Origin: Patescibacteria group bacterium UBA1400
GTDB taxonomy: Bacteria; Patescibacteriota; Microgenomatia; UBA1400
DNA: 33,964 nt
Reading direction: 5' to 3'
NCBI GenBank assembly: GCA_002305125.1
Contig: DBQG01000032.1
Span: 1-33,964 of the forward strand
Within the stretch, counting starts at the first letter, position 1. Each line of letters begins with the position of its first letter. Under the pieces are notes generated by a model. The model had not been told where the DNA came from. It ran no database searches and was given only the letters and a program-made list of their open reading frames with translations. The position numbers were made by a program, and so were the translations under genes. Below, piece by piece: positions 23,946 to 31,118 of this stretch.

Positions 23946-25979
23946 CTACTTTTTAAAACCAATCTCCTTGTCACATTTGGGGCAGTATTTATGTTCACCT
24001 TTAAGATAACCGTGCTTGGGACAAACGGAGAAAGTAGGAGTCAGAGTAAAGTAGGGCAAGGTATAATTGGAGGCCAATTTTTTAATTAAACTTTTAACCA
24101 TGGCAGTATCGGACGGGCTTTCACCTAAAAAGCCGTGTAAAACCGTCCCGCCGTTGTAGGTGGATTGCAGTTCATCCTGATGATCAAAAGCCTCAAAAAT
24201 ATCATCAGTCAAATCAACCGGTAGATGGGTAGAGTTAGTATAATAAGGAGCTGCTCCATTTTTACCCAGATCTTTCTCATTGGCCGTAATAATGTCTTCA
24301 TACTTTTTCTTGTCAATACTGGCAAACCGGAAAGAGGTGCCTTCAGCTGGGGTAGCTTCAAGATTAAATAACTGCCCTGTCTTCTTTTGATACTGCATCA
24401 GCTTCTTTCTCATAAACCTCATAATTTCTAAAGCCAGCTCTTTTCCCTCTTTAGTAGCAATACCTTTGCCCATAAAATTTTCCAAAGCTTCATTCATGCC
24501 ATTGATACCAATAGTATTAAAATGATTATCCCAATAACCACCGTTTCTTTTATAAATATCTTCAAGATAGTAAGAACAGTAAGGATAAAGTCCTTTATGG
24601 GTAAAATCTTCAACTGTTTTCCTCTTAGTTAAAAGAGAATCTCTGGCAATATTCATTAGTCTGGTTAACCGGCGGAAAAACTCTTTTTTGGTTTTGGCAA
24701 GATAGCCAATTCTAGGCAAGTTAATAGTAACCACCCCAAGTGAGCCGGTTAAAGGGTTGGCGGCAAATAAACCACCTCTTTTTCTCAACACTCTATTATC
24801 CAGTCTAAGCCGGCAACACATAGATCTGGCATCATCCGGACTCATATCAGAATTAACATAATTGGCCCAGTAAGGAATTCCATATTTTCTGGTCATCTCA
24901 AACACAGGTTCCAAAATTGGATTATCCCAATCAAAATCAGGAGTAATTGAATAGGTGGGAATAGGAAAGGTAAACACCCTGCCCTGAGCATCTCCCTCAA
25001 GCATCACTTCAGCAAAAGCTTTGTTAAAAAGATCCATCTCCTTTTGAAAATCACCATATTTGGCTTTTTGTGGCTGGCCGCCAATAATAACAACCTCTTT
25101 AGCGGCAATGCCTGAAGGTTTAAGATCCATAGTAACGTTGGTAAAGGGACTCTGAAATCCTACCCTAGTAGGAACATTCATGTTATAGACAAACTCCTGC
25201 ATTGCCTGTTTAACTTCTTTATAAGAAAGCTTGTCATAGGCAATAAAAGGAGCCAGATATGTATCAAAGTTAGCTACGGCAACTGCTCCGGCCACCTCTC
25301 CCTGAAGAGTATAGAAAAAGTTAACTAGTTGCCCTAAAGCTGTGACAAAATGCTTGGGGGCTGAAGAGTTAACTTTACCAGGAACACCTCCAAAACCTTT
25401 AAGCAGTAAGTCTTTTAAATCCCAACCCGTACAGTAAGGACTTAGTAGAGCTAGATCATGAATATGTAGATCTCCATACTGATGAGCTTTTCTTATCTTC
25501 CTGGAATAAATCTTGTTTAACCAAAAGTTAGAGGAAATAATGGAAGCCACATGATTATTTAACCCCTGCAACGAGTAGGTCATATTGGCATTTTCTTTAA
25601 CCAGCCAAGAAGAGTTGTCCAGATATTTTTGAATCAACTCGTCGGAATCAACTAAAGAAGAGATGTCCCGCATTTTTTTGTGTAAATCCCGATAAAGGGT
25701 AAAAGATTTGTAAGTTTTTTCATGACCGTGTTTAAGAAGAATCTTTTCCGCAATATCCTGAACCTGCTCAACTTCGGGAATAATGGTTTTATTGAACCTT
25801 GCTTCAAGTTCTTTGGTAACCAAACCTGCCAGATATTTAGCTCTGGATCTGTCTTTGCCACCAGCCGCTTTAGCAGCCATCCAAATAGCCTTTTGAATTT
25901 TTTTAATATCAAAAGGGACAATGCTACCGTCACGCTTTTTAACCTGACTTATGGTTGTTGTTGTTTTGGGTCTGGGCAT
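23946..25979 (-). CDS. nrdD: Class III (anaerobic) ribonucleoside-triphosphate reductase, large part, lacking the glycyl-radical loop
   Basis: Reduces ribonucleoside triphosphates to deoxy forms under anoxic conditions. 677 residues. An N-terminal ATP-cone (KKRDGSIVPFDIKKIQKAIW, about 14-100) gives allosteric control. The barrel has SMCCRLRLD (Cys388-Cys389, holding the thiyl cysteine) and LTGSLGVVTINLPRIGYL. The C-terminus has a zinc site, Cys653, His656, Cys666 and Cys669 (CPKHGYLKGEHKYCPKC), and stops 8 residues later. In one-piece homologues the glycyl-radical segment follows directly; here it is the separate gene at 23699-23836. The ATG is 1 bp after the nrdR stop. Confidence 0.96.
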   Translation of the reverse strand: MPRPKTTTTISQVKKRDGSIVPFDIKKIQKAIWMAAKAAGGKDRSRAKYLAGLVTKELEARFNKTIIPEVEQVQDIAEKILLKHGHEKTYKSFTLYRDLHKKMRDISSLVDSDELIQKYLDNSSWLVKENANMTYSLQGLNNHVASIISSNFWLNKIYSRKIRKAHQYGDLHIHDLALLSPYCTGWDLKDLLLKGFGGVPGKVNSSAPKHFVTALGQLVNFFYTLQGEVAGAVAVANFDTYLAPFIAYDKLSYKEVKQAMQEFVYNMNVPTRVGFQSPFTNVTMDLKPSGIAAKEVVIIGGQPQKAKYGDFQKEMDLFNKAFAEVMLEGDAQGRVFTFPIPTYSITPDFDWDNPILEPVFEMTRKYGIPYWANYVNSDMSPDDARSMCCRLRLDNRVLRKRGGLFAANPLTGSLGVVTINLPRIGYLAKTKKEFFRRLTRLMNIARDSLLTKRKTVEDFTHKGLYPYCSYYLEDIYKRNGGYWDNHFNTIGINGMNEALENFMGKGIATKEGKELALEIMRFMRKKLMQYQKKTGQLFNLEATPAEGTSFRFASIDKKKYEDIITANEKDLGKNGAAPYYTNSTHLPVDLTDDIFEAFDHQDELQSTYNGGTVLHGFLGESPSDTAMVKSLIKKLASNYTLPYFTLTPTFSVCPKHGYLKGEHKYCPKCDKEIGFKK

Positions 25980-25980
25980 A

Positions 25981-26430
25981 TTAATTTATTTCTTCTTTAA
26001 TTATTTTCTTAAACTCTTCCACGTTTTCAAATTCCAAAAAGACGCTGGCAAACCTAAGATAAGCAACCTGATCAAGTTTTTTTAGCCTGGTTAGTATAAG
26101 TTTGCCAATATCAGTGCTAGAAACCTGAGTTGACTTCCGGTTTAAAAGCCTCATCTCAATCTCGTCAACAATTGCTTCAACCTCTTCTTCCTGACAATCT
26201 CTTTTCTCACAAGCTTTCCAAATCCCGGCCTTTATTTTCTTACGGTCAAACTGTTCCAACCGACCGTCTTTTTTAACCACTTTTAAGTCAACCACTTCAA
26301 CCCGTTCATAAGTTGTAAACCGTTTACCGCATTTAGCACATTCACGCCTCCTCCTGGTTACAGCTCCATCTTCACTATCTCTAGATTCTAAAACTGATGT
26401 CTGGTTACTGGCGCAATAAGGACAAAGCAT
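25981..26430 (-). CDS. nrdR: Transcriptional repressor NrdR
   Basis: Zinc-finger/ATP-cone repressor that senses ATP/dATP and shuts off ribonucleotide-reductase genes. 149 residues, normal length. The N-terminal zinc ribbon uses Cys3, Cys6, Cys31 and Cys34 with the basic RRRRECAKCGKRFTTYERVE. The ATP-cone follows from about residue 49 (VVKKDGRLEQFDRKKIKAGI). It is the first gene of the operon, 1 bp before nrdD, and its own promoter bears two NrdR-box-like sites, so autoregulation of the whole operon is expected. The ATG has no ribosome site; the predicted leader is about 30 nt. Confidence 0.98.
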   Translation of the reverse strand: MLCPYCASNQTSVLESRDSEDGAVTRRRRECAKCGKRFTTYERVEVVDLKVVKKDGRLEQFDRKKIKAGIWKACEKRDCQEEEVEAIVDEIEMRLLNRKSTQVSSTDIGKLILTRLKKLDQVAYLRFASVFLEFENVEEFKKIIKEEIN

Positions 26431-26442
26431 TTTTTTGTTAAA

Positions 26443-26495
26443 ACACTATTTCTAGCGTACTTAATTAAGTTAAAACACCAAGTGTGGATTGTCAA
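26443..26495 (-). promoter_or_regulatory. nrdR-nrdD operon promoter with two NrdR-box-like operators
   Basis: On the minus strand a perfect TTGACA (-35, 26490-26495) is followed by 17 nt and a weak -10, TAACTT (26467-26472), giving +1 near 26460. Read on the plus strand, box 1 is ACACTATTTCTAGCGT (26443-26458), matching the published acaCwAtATaTwGtgt pattern at 13 of 16. Box 2 is ACACCAAGTGTGGATT (26475-26490), about 9 of 16, with its ACAC half intact. The boxes are 32 bp apart start to start, three helical turns. Box 2 fills the spacer between -35 and -10, and box 1 covers the first transcribed bases. Confidence 0.7.
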
Positions 26496-26684
26496 CTAGA
26501 AATAAATATATCAGAAGAAATCAATTAAATAAAAAAAGTAATAAAAAAATTTATTTGGAAACAGAAAACAATAAAAATAAAATAAAAAAAGAAAAGTAAA
26601 ACAACAATAAAAATTATTCAAAAACATAAAAAAGAATTATTACAACAAATAAAATATGAAACTAAAATTAGTAAAGAAAAACAA
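26496..26684. other. A-rich non-coding spacer upstream of nrdR
   Basis: About 190 bp in which the plus strand is dominated by A, with many runs of 4-7 A, and has very few G or C. No gene was found in it. It lies between the nrdR promoter and the end of the DUF5667 gene. On the minus strand it gives the DUF5667 transcript a T-rich tail, and its A-tracts would place curved DNA just upstream of the nrdR -35. Confidence 0.6.
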
Positions 26685-27398
26685 TTATTCAATCGGACAG
26701 CTGACAGGACCACACTCTTCTTCTGTCTGAACCGGCTGAGGGGAAGGAGACTCATCTATAACTTTTATTCCACCAAGCTCTGTTGCCTTTTTAAAAGAAG
26801 TTTTAGCTTTTTCTACTGCCTGTTGAACAGTTGACTTGGATTGATCCGGAACTTTATCTACCATCTGCTCCAACACCTGCCTGTGTTTTAAACTAGCTTG
26901 GGCCAGATTAGTAAACATTGTTTCTGAGGCATTACCGGCTGTTTTTATTTTTTCCAATTCTAAAACTGCCTGTTCTAAATATTTTTCCGCTTTAGTAGCT
27001 GTAGTTATTCCCAGTTGATCTTTACCACCCATAATCAGCACCTGGGCTGCACCAAGTCTTTTGTCAGCATAAAGTAGCAACCTATTCAATTTCTCTTCCG
27101 GATTATGAACTAAAAAAAGCAAAATTCTGTCTCTTAACATTTTTAACCAATACAAAGGATGATCCGGTAAAATACCGGGATAAGGAAGGTAGTAATCACT
27201 TTCCCCGGAACTGGAAACAACATTAACAGTTTGTGTGTCTAAAACTTCAACTTGGGCGCCTGAGGAAGGAGAAGGATCAAGTCCCATTTGAGCCTGAGCC
27301 TGGGTTTCACAAACTTTAACAGTGGAAAATAAAACTACGCCAAGACTTAAAACCGAAGCCAGAACTGCAAATAAAGTATTACCTGCTTTTAAATTCAA
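26685..27398 (-). CDS. Secreted DUF5667-domain protein
   Basis: 237 residues. A signal peptide or anchor at about 5-26 (LFAVLASVLSLGVVLFSTV) precedes a low-complexity Ser/Gln stretch and then the DUF5667 segment: PYPGILPDHPLYWLKMLRDR, FLVHNPEEKLNRLLLYADKR and LGAAQVLIMGG. The rest is helical, with a Pro-rich end (ESPSPQPVQTEEECGPVSCP) holding two cysteines. The function is unknown; the family is common on the surface of candidate-phyla and actinobacterial cells. AAAGGAG lies about 10 nt before the ATG. A long T-rich 3' region follows. Confidence 0.82.
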   Translation of the reverse strand: MNLKAGNTLFAVLASVLSLGVVLFSTVKVCETQAQAQMGLDPSPSSGAQVEVLDTQTVNVVSSSGESDYYLPYPGILPDHPLYWLKMLRDRILLFLVHNPEEKLNRLLLYADKRLGAAQVLIMGGKDQLGITTATKAEKYLEQAVLELEKIKTAGNASETMFTNLAQASLKHRQVLEQMVDKVPDQSKSTVQQAVEKAKTSFKKATELGGIKVIDESPSPQPVQTEEECGPVSCPIE

Positions 27399-27448
27399 AG
27401 TTTACTCCTTTAAAAAAATTAAACCCAGTTTTGCTTTCAATCCAACTT

Positions 27449-27477
27449 ATTTTACTCAGAAATTTTAGAAACTGCAA
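27449..27477 (-). promoter_or_regulatory. Candidate promoter of the DUF5667 gene
   Basis: The minus strand reads TTGCAG (27472-27477), a 17-nt spacer, then TAAAAT (27449-27454). The predicted start near 27442 gives a 44-nt leader with AAAGGAG. The -10 is 5 of 6 and the -35 has only TTG. The MFS gene upstream is 119 bp away, so a separate promoter is plausible. Confidence 0.4.
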
Positions 27478-27496
27478 CTTTTGAAATAAAAAGTTG
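27475..27496 (-). terminator. Weak hairpin after the MFS gene
   Basis: CAACTTTT and AAAAGTTG (8-bp arms) surround a 6-nt loop about 20 nt after the MFS stop. The stem is AT-rich and no strong T-run follows on the minus strand. It could be a weak terminator, and it overlaps the -35 of the DUF5667 promoter. Confidence 0.25.
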
Positions 27497-27517
27497 TTCA
27501 ACTAGCAAAAAAACATT

Positions 27518-28705
27518 TTAAAGCTGTTTAGAAAACAAACGCAGCAAGCCTCCTCCTAAAATCAACAAAAGGCCGCAGAATAAAAAGGTAATAGGCAATC
27601 CTAAAAGACTGCCAAAAAATCCGGCCAGCAGAGGACCAATAATATAACCAAGGTTATGGGCCAATCCCCTTACTCCAGCCACTTCTTCCTCTTCCTGTTT
27701 GTAACCATCAATCATGTCAATAAAAAGACCGTCAGCGGCCGGCCAGACTAAAGTCACCCCTATGCCTGATCCTAAAGCCAAAAGCATTTTAATCAGAAAA
27801 CCGCTGGAAAAAACAAAACCTGCTAAAAAGACTCCAGCCACAACCAACCCCAAGCTCAAAAGCTTTTTTTTACCAAACCTGTCTGCCAGCCAACCGGTAT
27901 AACCTTGCAAGAAAACTTTAGGAATCACAAAACCCGCCATTACAAAAGCGGATTTTTCCTGTAGCAAAGGCAAAAGAAAAATCGGCCCCATACTCCAAAT
28001 TAGACTATCCCAAAGATTAATTAAAAATAAAACTAAAAGAACCCACGAAGACTTTTTAATTACTTTTTGCCAAAGTTTAAACTCAGAAAAAAAAGATAGT
28101 TTTCTTAAGGGCGGCTCATAAGTGCGGTTGTCCTTACCAAACCAAAGGAAAAACAGCAAAGCGGCAATCATAATCACAATCAGAGCCAAAAACATCACGC
28201 TCCTACCTTCAATAATCAAATACCCTGCCATTAAAGGAGCTAAAAGATACCCTAAAGAAACAAACATTTGCACAATCCCGGAAGATTGGGCATGTTCATG
28301 TTTTTTAGCAAAATGGGACAAAAAATCAATTACGCCAAAATTAAAACCTTCATAGTAAAAGCCCCACAATGCCATTATTAGCACAAAGGTTAAAACTGAC
28401 CCAGCAAACAAAGATAAAAGGTAGGCTAAAAATGCCAAGCTTAAAGATAAAATAAAGTAAGGCTTAAAACTACGGCTTTTTTGCTCACTACCCATCCAAA
28501 TATCAGCCAACAAACCAAACATGGAGGAAGAAGAAAAAACCAAACCGACTAAAAAAAGGTCTTTAAAGGTTTGGTTTAAAAAAATGGGCAATGCAAAAGA
28601 GGCAACTCCATCAGCCACAGACCAAAATAAAACTACCAAACAAAGATGATATAAGGGTAAGTGGTCATCTTTGTAATTGCGTAAAGACTGAATAATTCTA
28701 AGCAT
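27518..28705 (-). CDS. Major facilitator superfamily transporter
   Basis: 395 residues with about twelve transmembrane helices and the two-half MFS plan. The N-half has the loop GLLADIWMGSEQKSRSFKPY between helices 2 and 3, in the motif-A place. The C-half equivalent is GYTGWLADRFGKKKLLSLGL, a clear motif A (GxLaDrxGrkxxl). The charged loop between helices 10 and 11 reads DGYKQEEEEVAGVRGLAHNL. It resembles drug or sugar effluxers, but the substrate is unknown. TATAGT lies 7 nt before the ATG, and there is no ribosome site, so its mRNA may be leaderless. Confidence 0.88.
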   Translation of the reverse strand: MLRIIQSLRNYKDDHLPLYHLCLVVLFWSVADGVASFALPIFLNQTFKDLFLVGLVFSSSSMFGLLADIWMGSEQKSRSFKPYFILSLSLAFLAYLLSLFAGSVLTFVLIMALWGFYYEGFNFGVIDFLSHFAKKHEHAQSSGIVQMFVSLGYLLAPLMAGYLIIEGRSVMFLALIVIMIAALLFFLWFGKDNRTYEPPLRKLSFFSEFKLWQKVIKKSSWVLLVLFLINLWDSLIWSMGPIFLLPLLQEKSAFVMAGFVIPKVFLQGYTGWLADRFGKKKLLSLGLVVAGVFLAGFVFSSGFLIKMLLALGSGIGVTLVWPAADGLFIDMIDGYKQEEEEVAGVRGLAHNLGYIIGPLLAGFFGSLLGLPITFLFCGLLLILGGGLLRLFSKQL

Positions 28706-28712
28706 TAACTAA

Positions 28713-28718
28713 ACTATA
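28713..28718 (-). promoter_or_regulatory. -10 box of the MFS gene, near-leaderless start
   Basis: TATAGT (5 of 6) on the minus strand followed by 7 nt and the ATG at 28705. No TG extension and no ribosome site. The predicted +1 falls at or one base before the start codon. Confidence 0.4.
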
Positions 28719-28795
28719 AAACAAACAAAGAAAAAAAGGAAGAAAATTATCTTACTTTAAAAATTACAAAGCTTTTTTCAAACAAAATAAAAAAG

Positions 28796-29668
28796 TTAAG
28801 AAGGCTTTCTTAAAAGAAAAAGAGAATCTCTTTCTCCAATTTGATTAGCAGACAAACCAAGTTGGACTAACTCTACTTCTCCACACCACCCGCCATTTTG
28901 CTGCATTAGTCTTTCAAATGCGGAAAATGACTTTCTATCACTAACTACAGCAACTCCGCGTTCATTTAAACTTAAAGCCATCGCCATCATAGCCAGCATT
29001 TGCCCAGACTGACTGCATTGATATAAAACCTCATAACAAGAAGTAAAATCAAAATAATCTTCTGGAAGTTCTAATCCAGGATCTGCTATGTCTGAATGAA
29101 TTAAAGTAACCCTTCCCTCCTCTAAACCTCTAGTAAAACTAGCTGGAACTCTAGCGCAGAAAACGCCTTCTTCTAAATAAGATTCGGGAGTAATGTGAGG
29201 CTCATAAACTCTTTCTTCAATGTAGTCAAGAAATACTAAGCCCTCTCTTCTTTCATGTATAATTTCTCCTGTTTGGCCAGTATCTGCTAAATACTTGTTC
29301 CATTCTTCTAAAAGATTATCTTCTTCAGTTAAACCAAAGTGCCAACCTGCTACAAAAAGTTCTTCTCTTGTCCTTAAATCTTCAATAACTTTTGGATTCA
29401 AATCTACTATAGTCATCTCGTAATCAATACCCTTTCCCTCTAAATGAGCTGCTATTCTATAGGGCATTAAACAGCAAAGAATATCATCTTGACCAATTCC
29501 TGCTCCAACCAAAAGAATTTTAAGTCTTCCATCTAAATTAGGAATAACCTCTCTATCCAGCACTTCTATTTCAACATTGCCTCTAGCAAAACTTGTAACA
29601 TTAACTACATACTCTTGTGTTTGGTATAAACTTTCGGCCTCTTCAAGCCAAACTGGTGTTTCAGCCAT
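28796..29668 (-). CDS. Class I SAM-dependent methyltransferase-like protein
   Basis: 290 residues, acidic, soluble. The SAM-binding motif is LKILLVGAGIGQDD (Gly55-Gly59 region), with the acidic residue in TIVDLNPKVIEDL (Asp89). The strand ELPEDYFDFTSCYEVLYQCS (200-219) fits motif IV. The order of elements and the late EVLYQ segment recall CheR-like methyltransferases, but this is only a resemblance. The target is unknown. The frame stays open to an ATG at 29698, but those ten extra codons are the promoter itself (TGGTATAAT), so I place the start at 29668. No chemotaxis gene is nearby. Confidence 0.7.
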   Translation of the reverse strand: MAETPVWLEEAESLYQTQEYVVNVTSFARGNVEIEVLDREVIPNLDGRLKILLVGAGIGQDDILCCLMPYRIAAHLEGKGIDYEMTIVDLNPKVIEDLRTREELFVAGWHFGLTEEDNLLEEWNKYLADTGQTGEIIHERREGLVFLDYIEERVYEPHITPESYLEEGVFCARVPASFTRGLEEGRVTLIHSDIADPGLELPEDYFDFTSCYEVLYQCSQSGQMLAMMAMALSLNERGVAVVSDRKSFSAFERLMQQNGGWCGEVELVQLGLSANQIGERDSLFLLRKPS

Positions 29669-29678
29669 AATAGACCAA

Positions 29679-29687
29679 ATTATACCA
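29679..29687 (-). promoter_or_regulatory. Consensus extended -10 promoter of the methyltransferase gene
   Basis: TGGTATAAT on the minus strand, a full TGnTATAAT match, with 10 nt to the ATG at 29668. The predicted leader is about 4 nt, so this mRNA is almost leaderless. The same nonamer is used at the groESL promoter. Confidence 0.65.
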
Positions 29688-29737
29688 AAAATAAACAAAT
29701 ATAAAAATATTATAGGATTAAAGGCAAGTGGATAAAA

Positions 29738-30472
29738 CTACTTTAAACTATACCCGCCATCAACAACTAAGGTATGACCGGTAATATAACTAGCCTCATC
29801 TGAGGCTAAAAACAAAATGGCCCGGGCCAGCTCCTCAGGCTCAGCTATTCTTTTCAAAGGCGTCCTCTCCTTCATAAACTCAATCAGCTCCTGACCTGCT
29901 CCTAAAGTCATATCAGTCATAACATTACTGGGTGCCACGCCATTAACCCTGATATCAGGCGCCAGCTCTTTGGCAAAAGCCTTGGTTAAAGCCACTATGC
30001 CGTTTTTAGCACAAGAGTAAGCCAGAACCGGAGCCACTCCTAAAAGTCCAACAGTTGAAGTCAGGTTAACAATGCTTCCCAAACCCTGTTTTTTCATATG
30101 AGGAACAACTTCCCGGATCATCAGCCAGGCACTGGTCAGGTTAACATCCAAAGTCTGCTTCCAGACAGAAACATCCATCTTCCAGTCTCCGGGCCTAATA
30201 ATCTCACCGGCATTATTAACTAAAATATCAATCCTGCCAAAAGCAGATATAGTCTCCTTAACCAGTCTTTTAACATCAGCCTCCAAAGACACATCAGCCC
30301 CAATAACCAAACTTTCAGAAGAAATAAGGGAAGACACTTTCTCAGCTTCTTTTTTACTCTTTTTATAGTTTATAACCACCCGGGCCCCCTCAGAAGCAAA
30401 AAGAAGGGCAGCCGCCCTGCCAATCCCTCTTGATGAACCGGTAATTAAAGCAACTTTATCCTTTAACCTCAT
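29738..30472 (-). CDS. Short-chain dehydrogenase/reductase (FabG-like)
   Basis: NAD(P)-dependent oxidoreductase, 244 residues. Seen: the cofactor-binding TGSSRGIG (11-18), DILVNNAG, the catalytic Ser in SIVNLTSTVG and YSCAKNG (Tyr/Lys pair), PDIRVNGVAPSNVMTDM, and the C-terminal YITGHTLVVDGGYSL typical of classical SDRs such as 3-oxoacyl-ACP reductase. No other fatty-acid gene is nearby, so a FabG role is not implied. AAAGGAG stands 8 nt before the ATG. It overlaps the peptidase-E-like gene by 4 bp. Confidence 0.93.
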   Translation of the reverse strand: MRLKDKVALITGSSRGIGRAAALLFASEGARVVINYKKSKKEAEKVSSLISSESLVIGADVSLEADVKRLVKETISAFGRIDILVNNAGEIIRPGDWKMDVSVWKQTLDVNLTSAWLMIREVVPHMKKQGLGSIVNLTSTVGLLGVAPVLAYSCAKNGIVALTKAFAKELAPDIRVNGVAPSNVMTDMTLGAGQELIEFMKERTPLKRIAEPEELARAILFLASDEASYITGHTLVVDGGYSLK

Positions 30473-31098
30473 ATTTTTTCTCCTTTTAAAACTCTTTTTT
30501 TACCCAAAACAGTAACCTTGCCATCAACTACGGTTATCGCTTCTCCATCTTTTAAAAGATAAAGTCTGCCTGACTGCCAAAGTTTTTTAATTCTGGGCAG
30601 TAACTTTTCCTGATAATGAGGATAGATCTCAAAATCAACCAACCCTAAACCAGGGACAAGACCAGCTCCGGGTTCAGGTTCATCTAAATACCATTCAGCC
30701 GAGTACTGGGTAGGACCACATATCATACTACCGGCACTAGAACCGACATAAACCGCTCCTTGTTGTAAAAATCCAGGCAGGGCCTTAGCCAAACCTACTC
30801 TTCTTATCCAATACAAAAGATAGCCTGACCAACCTCCCGCTACCCAAATAATATCAGCCTTGCTTAATCTAGTTAAAACATCAGAAAAACAATTATCCTC
30901 AAGTTCAATAATAGAAACATTTGCTCTTAAGGACAAAACTTTTCCAATAGATTCGCCACCTTTCCAGGCACCATAATACTCACCGTTTAAAGCCGTAGGA
31001 ATATAAGCAAGTTTTTTACCATCAAACCCACCTACAAATTTTTCCAGCTTTTTTAAACTTAAAGGATGCTTGGCCTCTGAAGCTAAAAACAATTTCAT
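30469..31098 (-). CDS. Peptidase E-like protein (family S51)
   Basis: 209 residues. The serine nucleophile elbow is VYVGSSAGSMICGPT (Ser121), and the histidine lies in FEIYPHYQE (His161), matching the S51 order seen in alpha-aspartyl dipeptidase and cyanophycinase relatives. IIWVAGGWSGYLLYWIRR is the typical strand-helix before the elbow. Members cleave Asp-X dipeptides or related isopeptide bonds in the cytoplasm. It lies 20 bp after the Ldh2-like gene and overlaps the SDR start (ATGA), so the three are one transcript. No ribosome site is evident. Confidence 0.87.
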   Translation of the reverse strand: MKLFLASEAKHPLSLKKLEKFVGGFDGKKLAYIPTALNGEYYGAWKGGESIGKVLSLRANVSIIELEDNCFSDVLTRLSKADIIWVAGGWSGYLLYWIRRVGLAKALPGFLQQGAVYVGSSAGSMICGPTQYSAEWYLDEPEPGAGLVPGLGLVDFEIYPHYQEKLLPRIKKLWQSGRLYLLKDGEAITVVDGKVTVLGKKRVLKGEKI

Positions 31099-31118
31099 GT
31101 CTTTAATTAATAATTTCC

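Noticed and set aside
26437..26445. Leaderless extended -10 (TG-T-TTTAAC) directly before nrdR
   Set aside because: The hexamer lacks the conserved final T, and the upstream TTGACA-N17-TAACTT with flanking NrdR boxes is a better promoter. Kept only as an alternative.
26656..26730. Short plus-strand frame (about 24 codons) antisense to the end of the DUF5667 gene
   Set aside because: It overlaps a well-supported gene in antisense and has no ribosome site or family resemblance.
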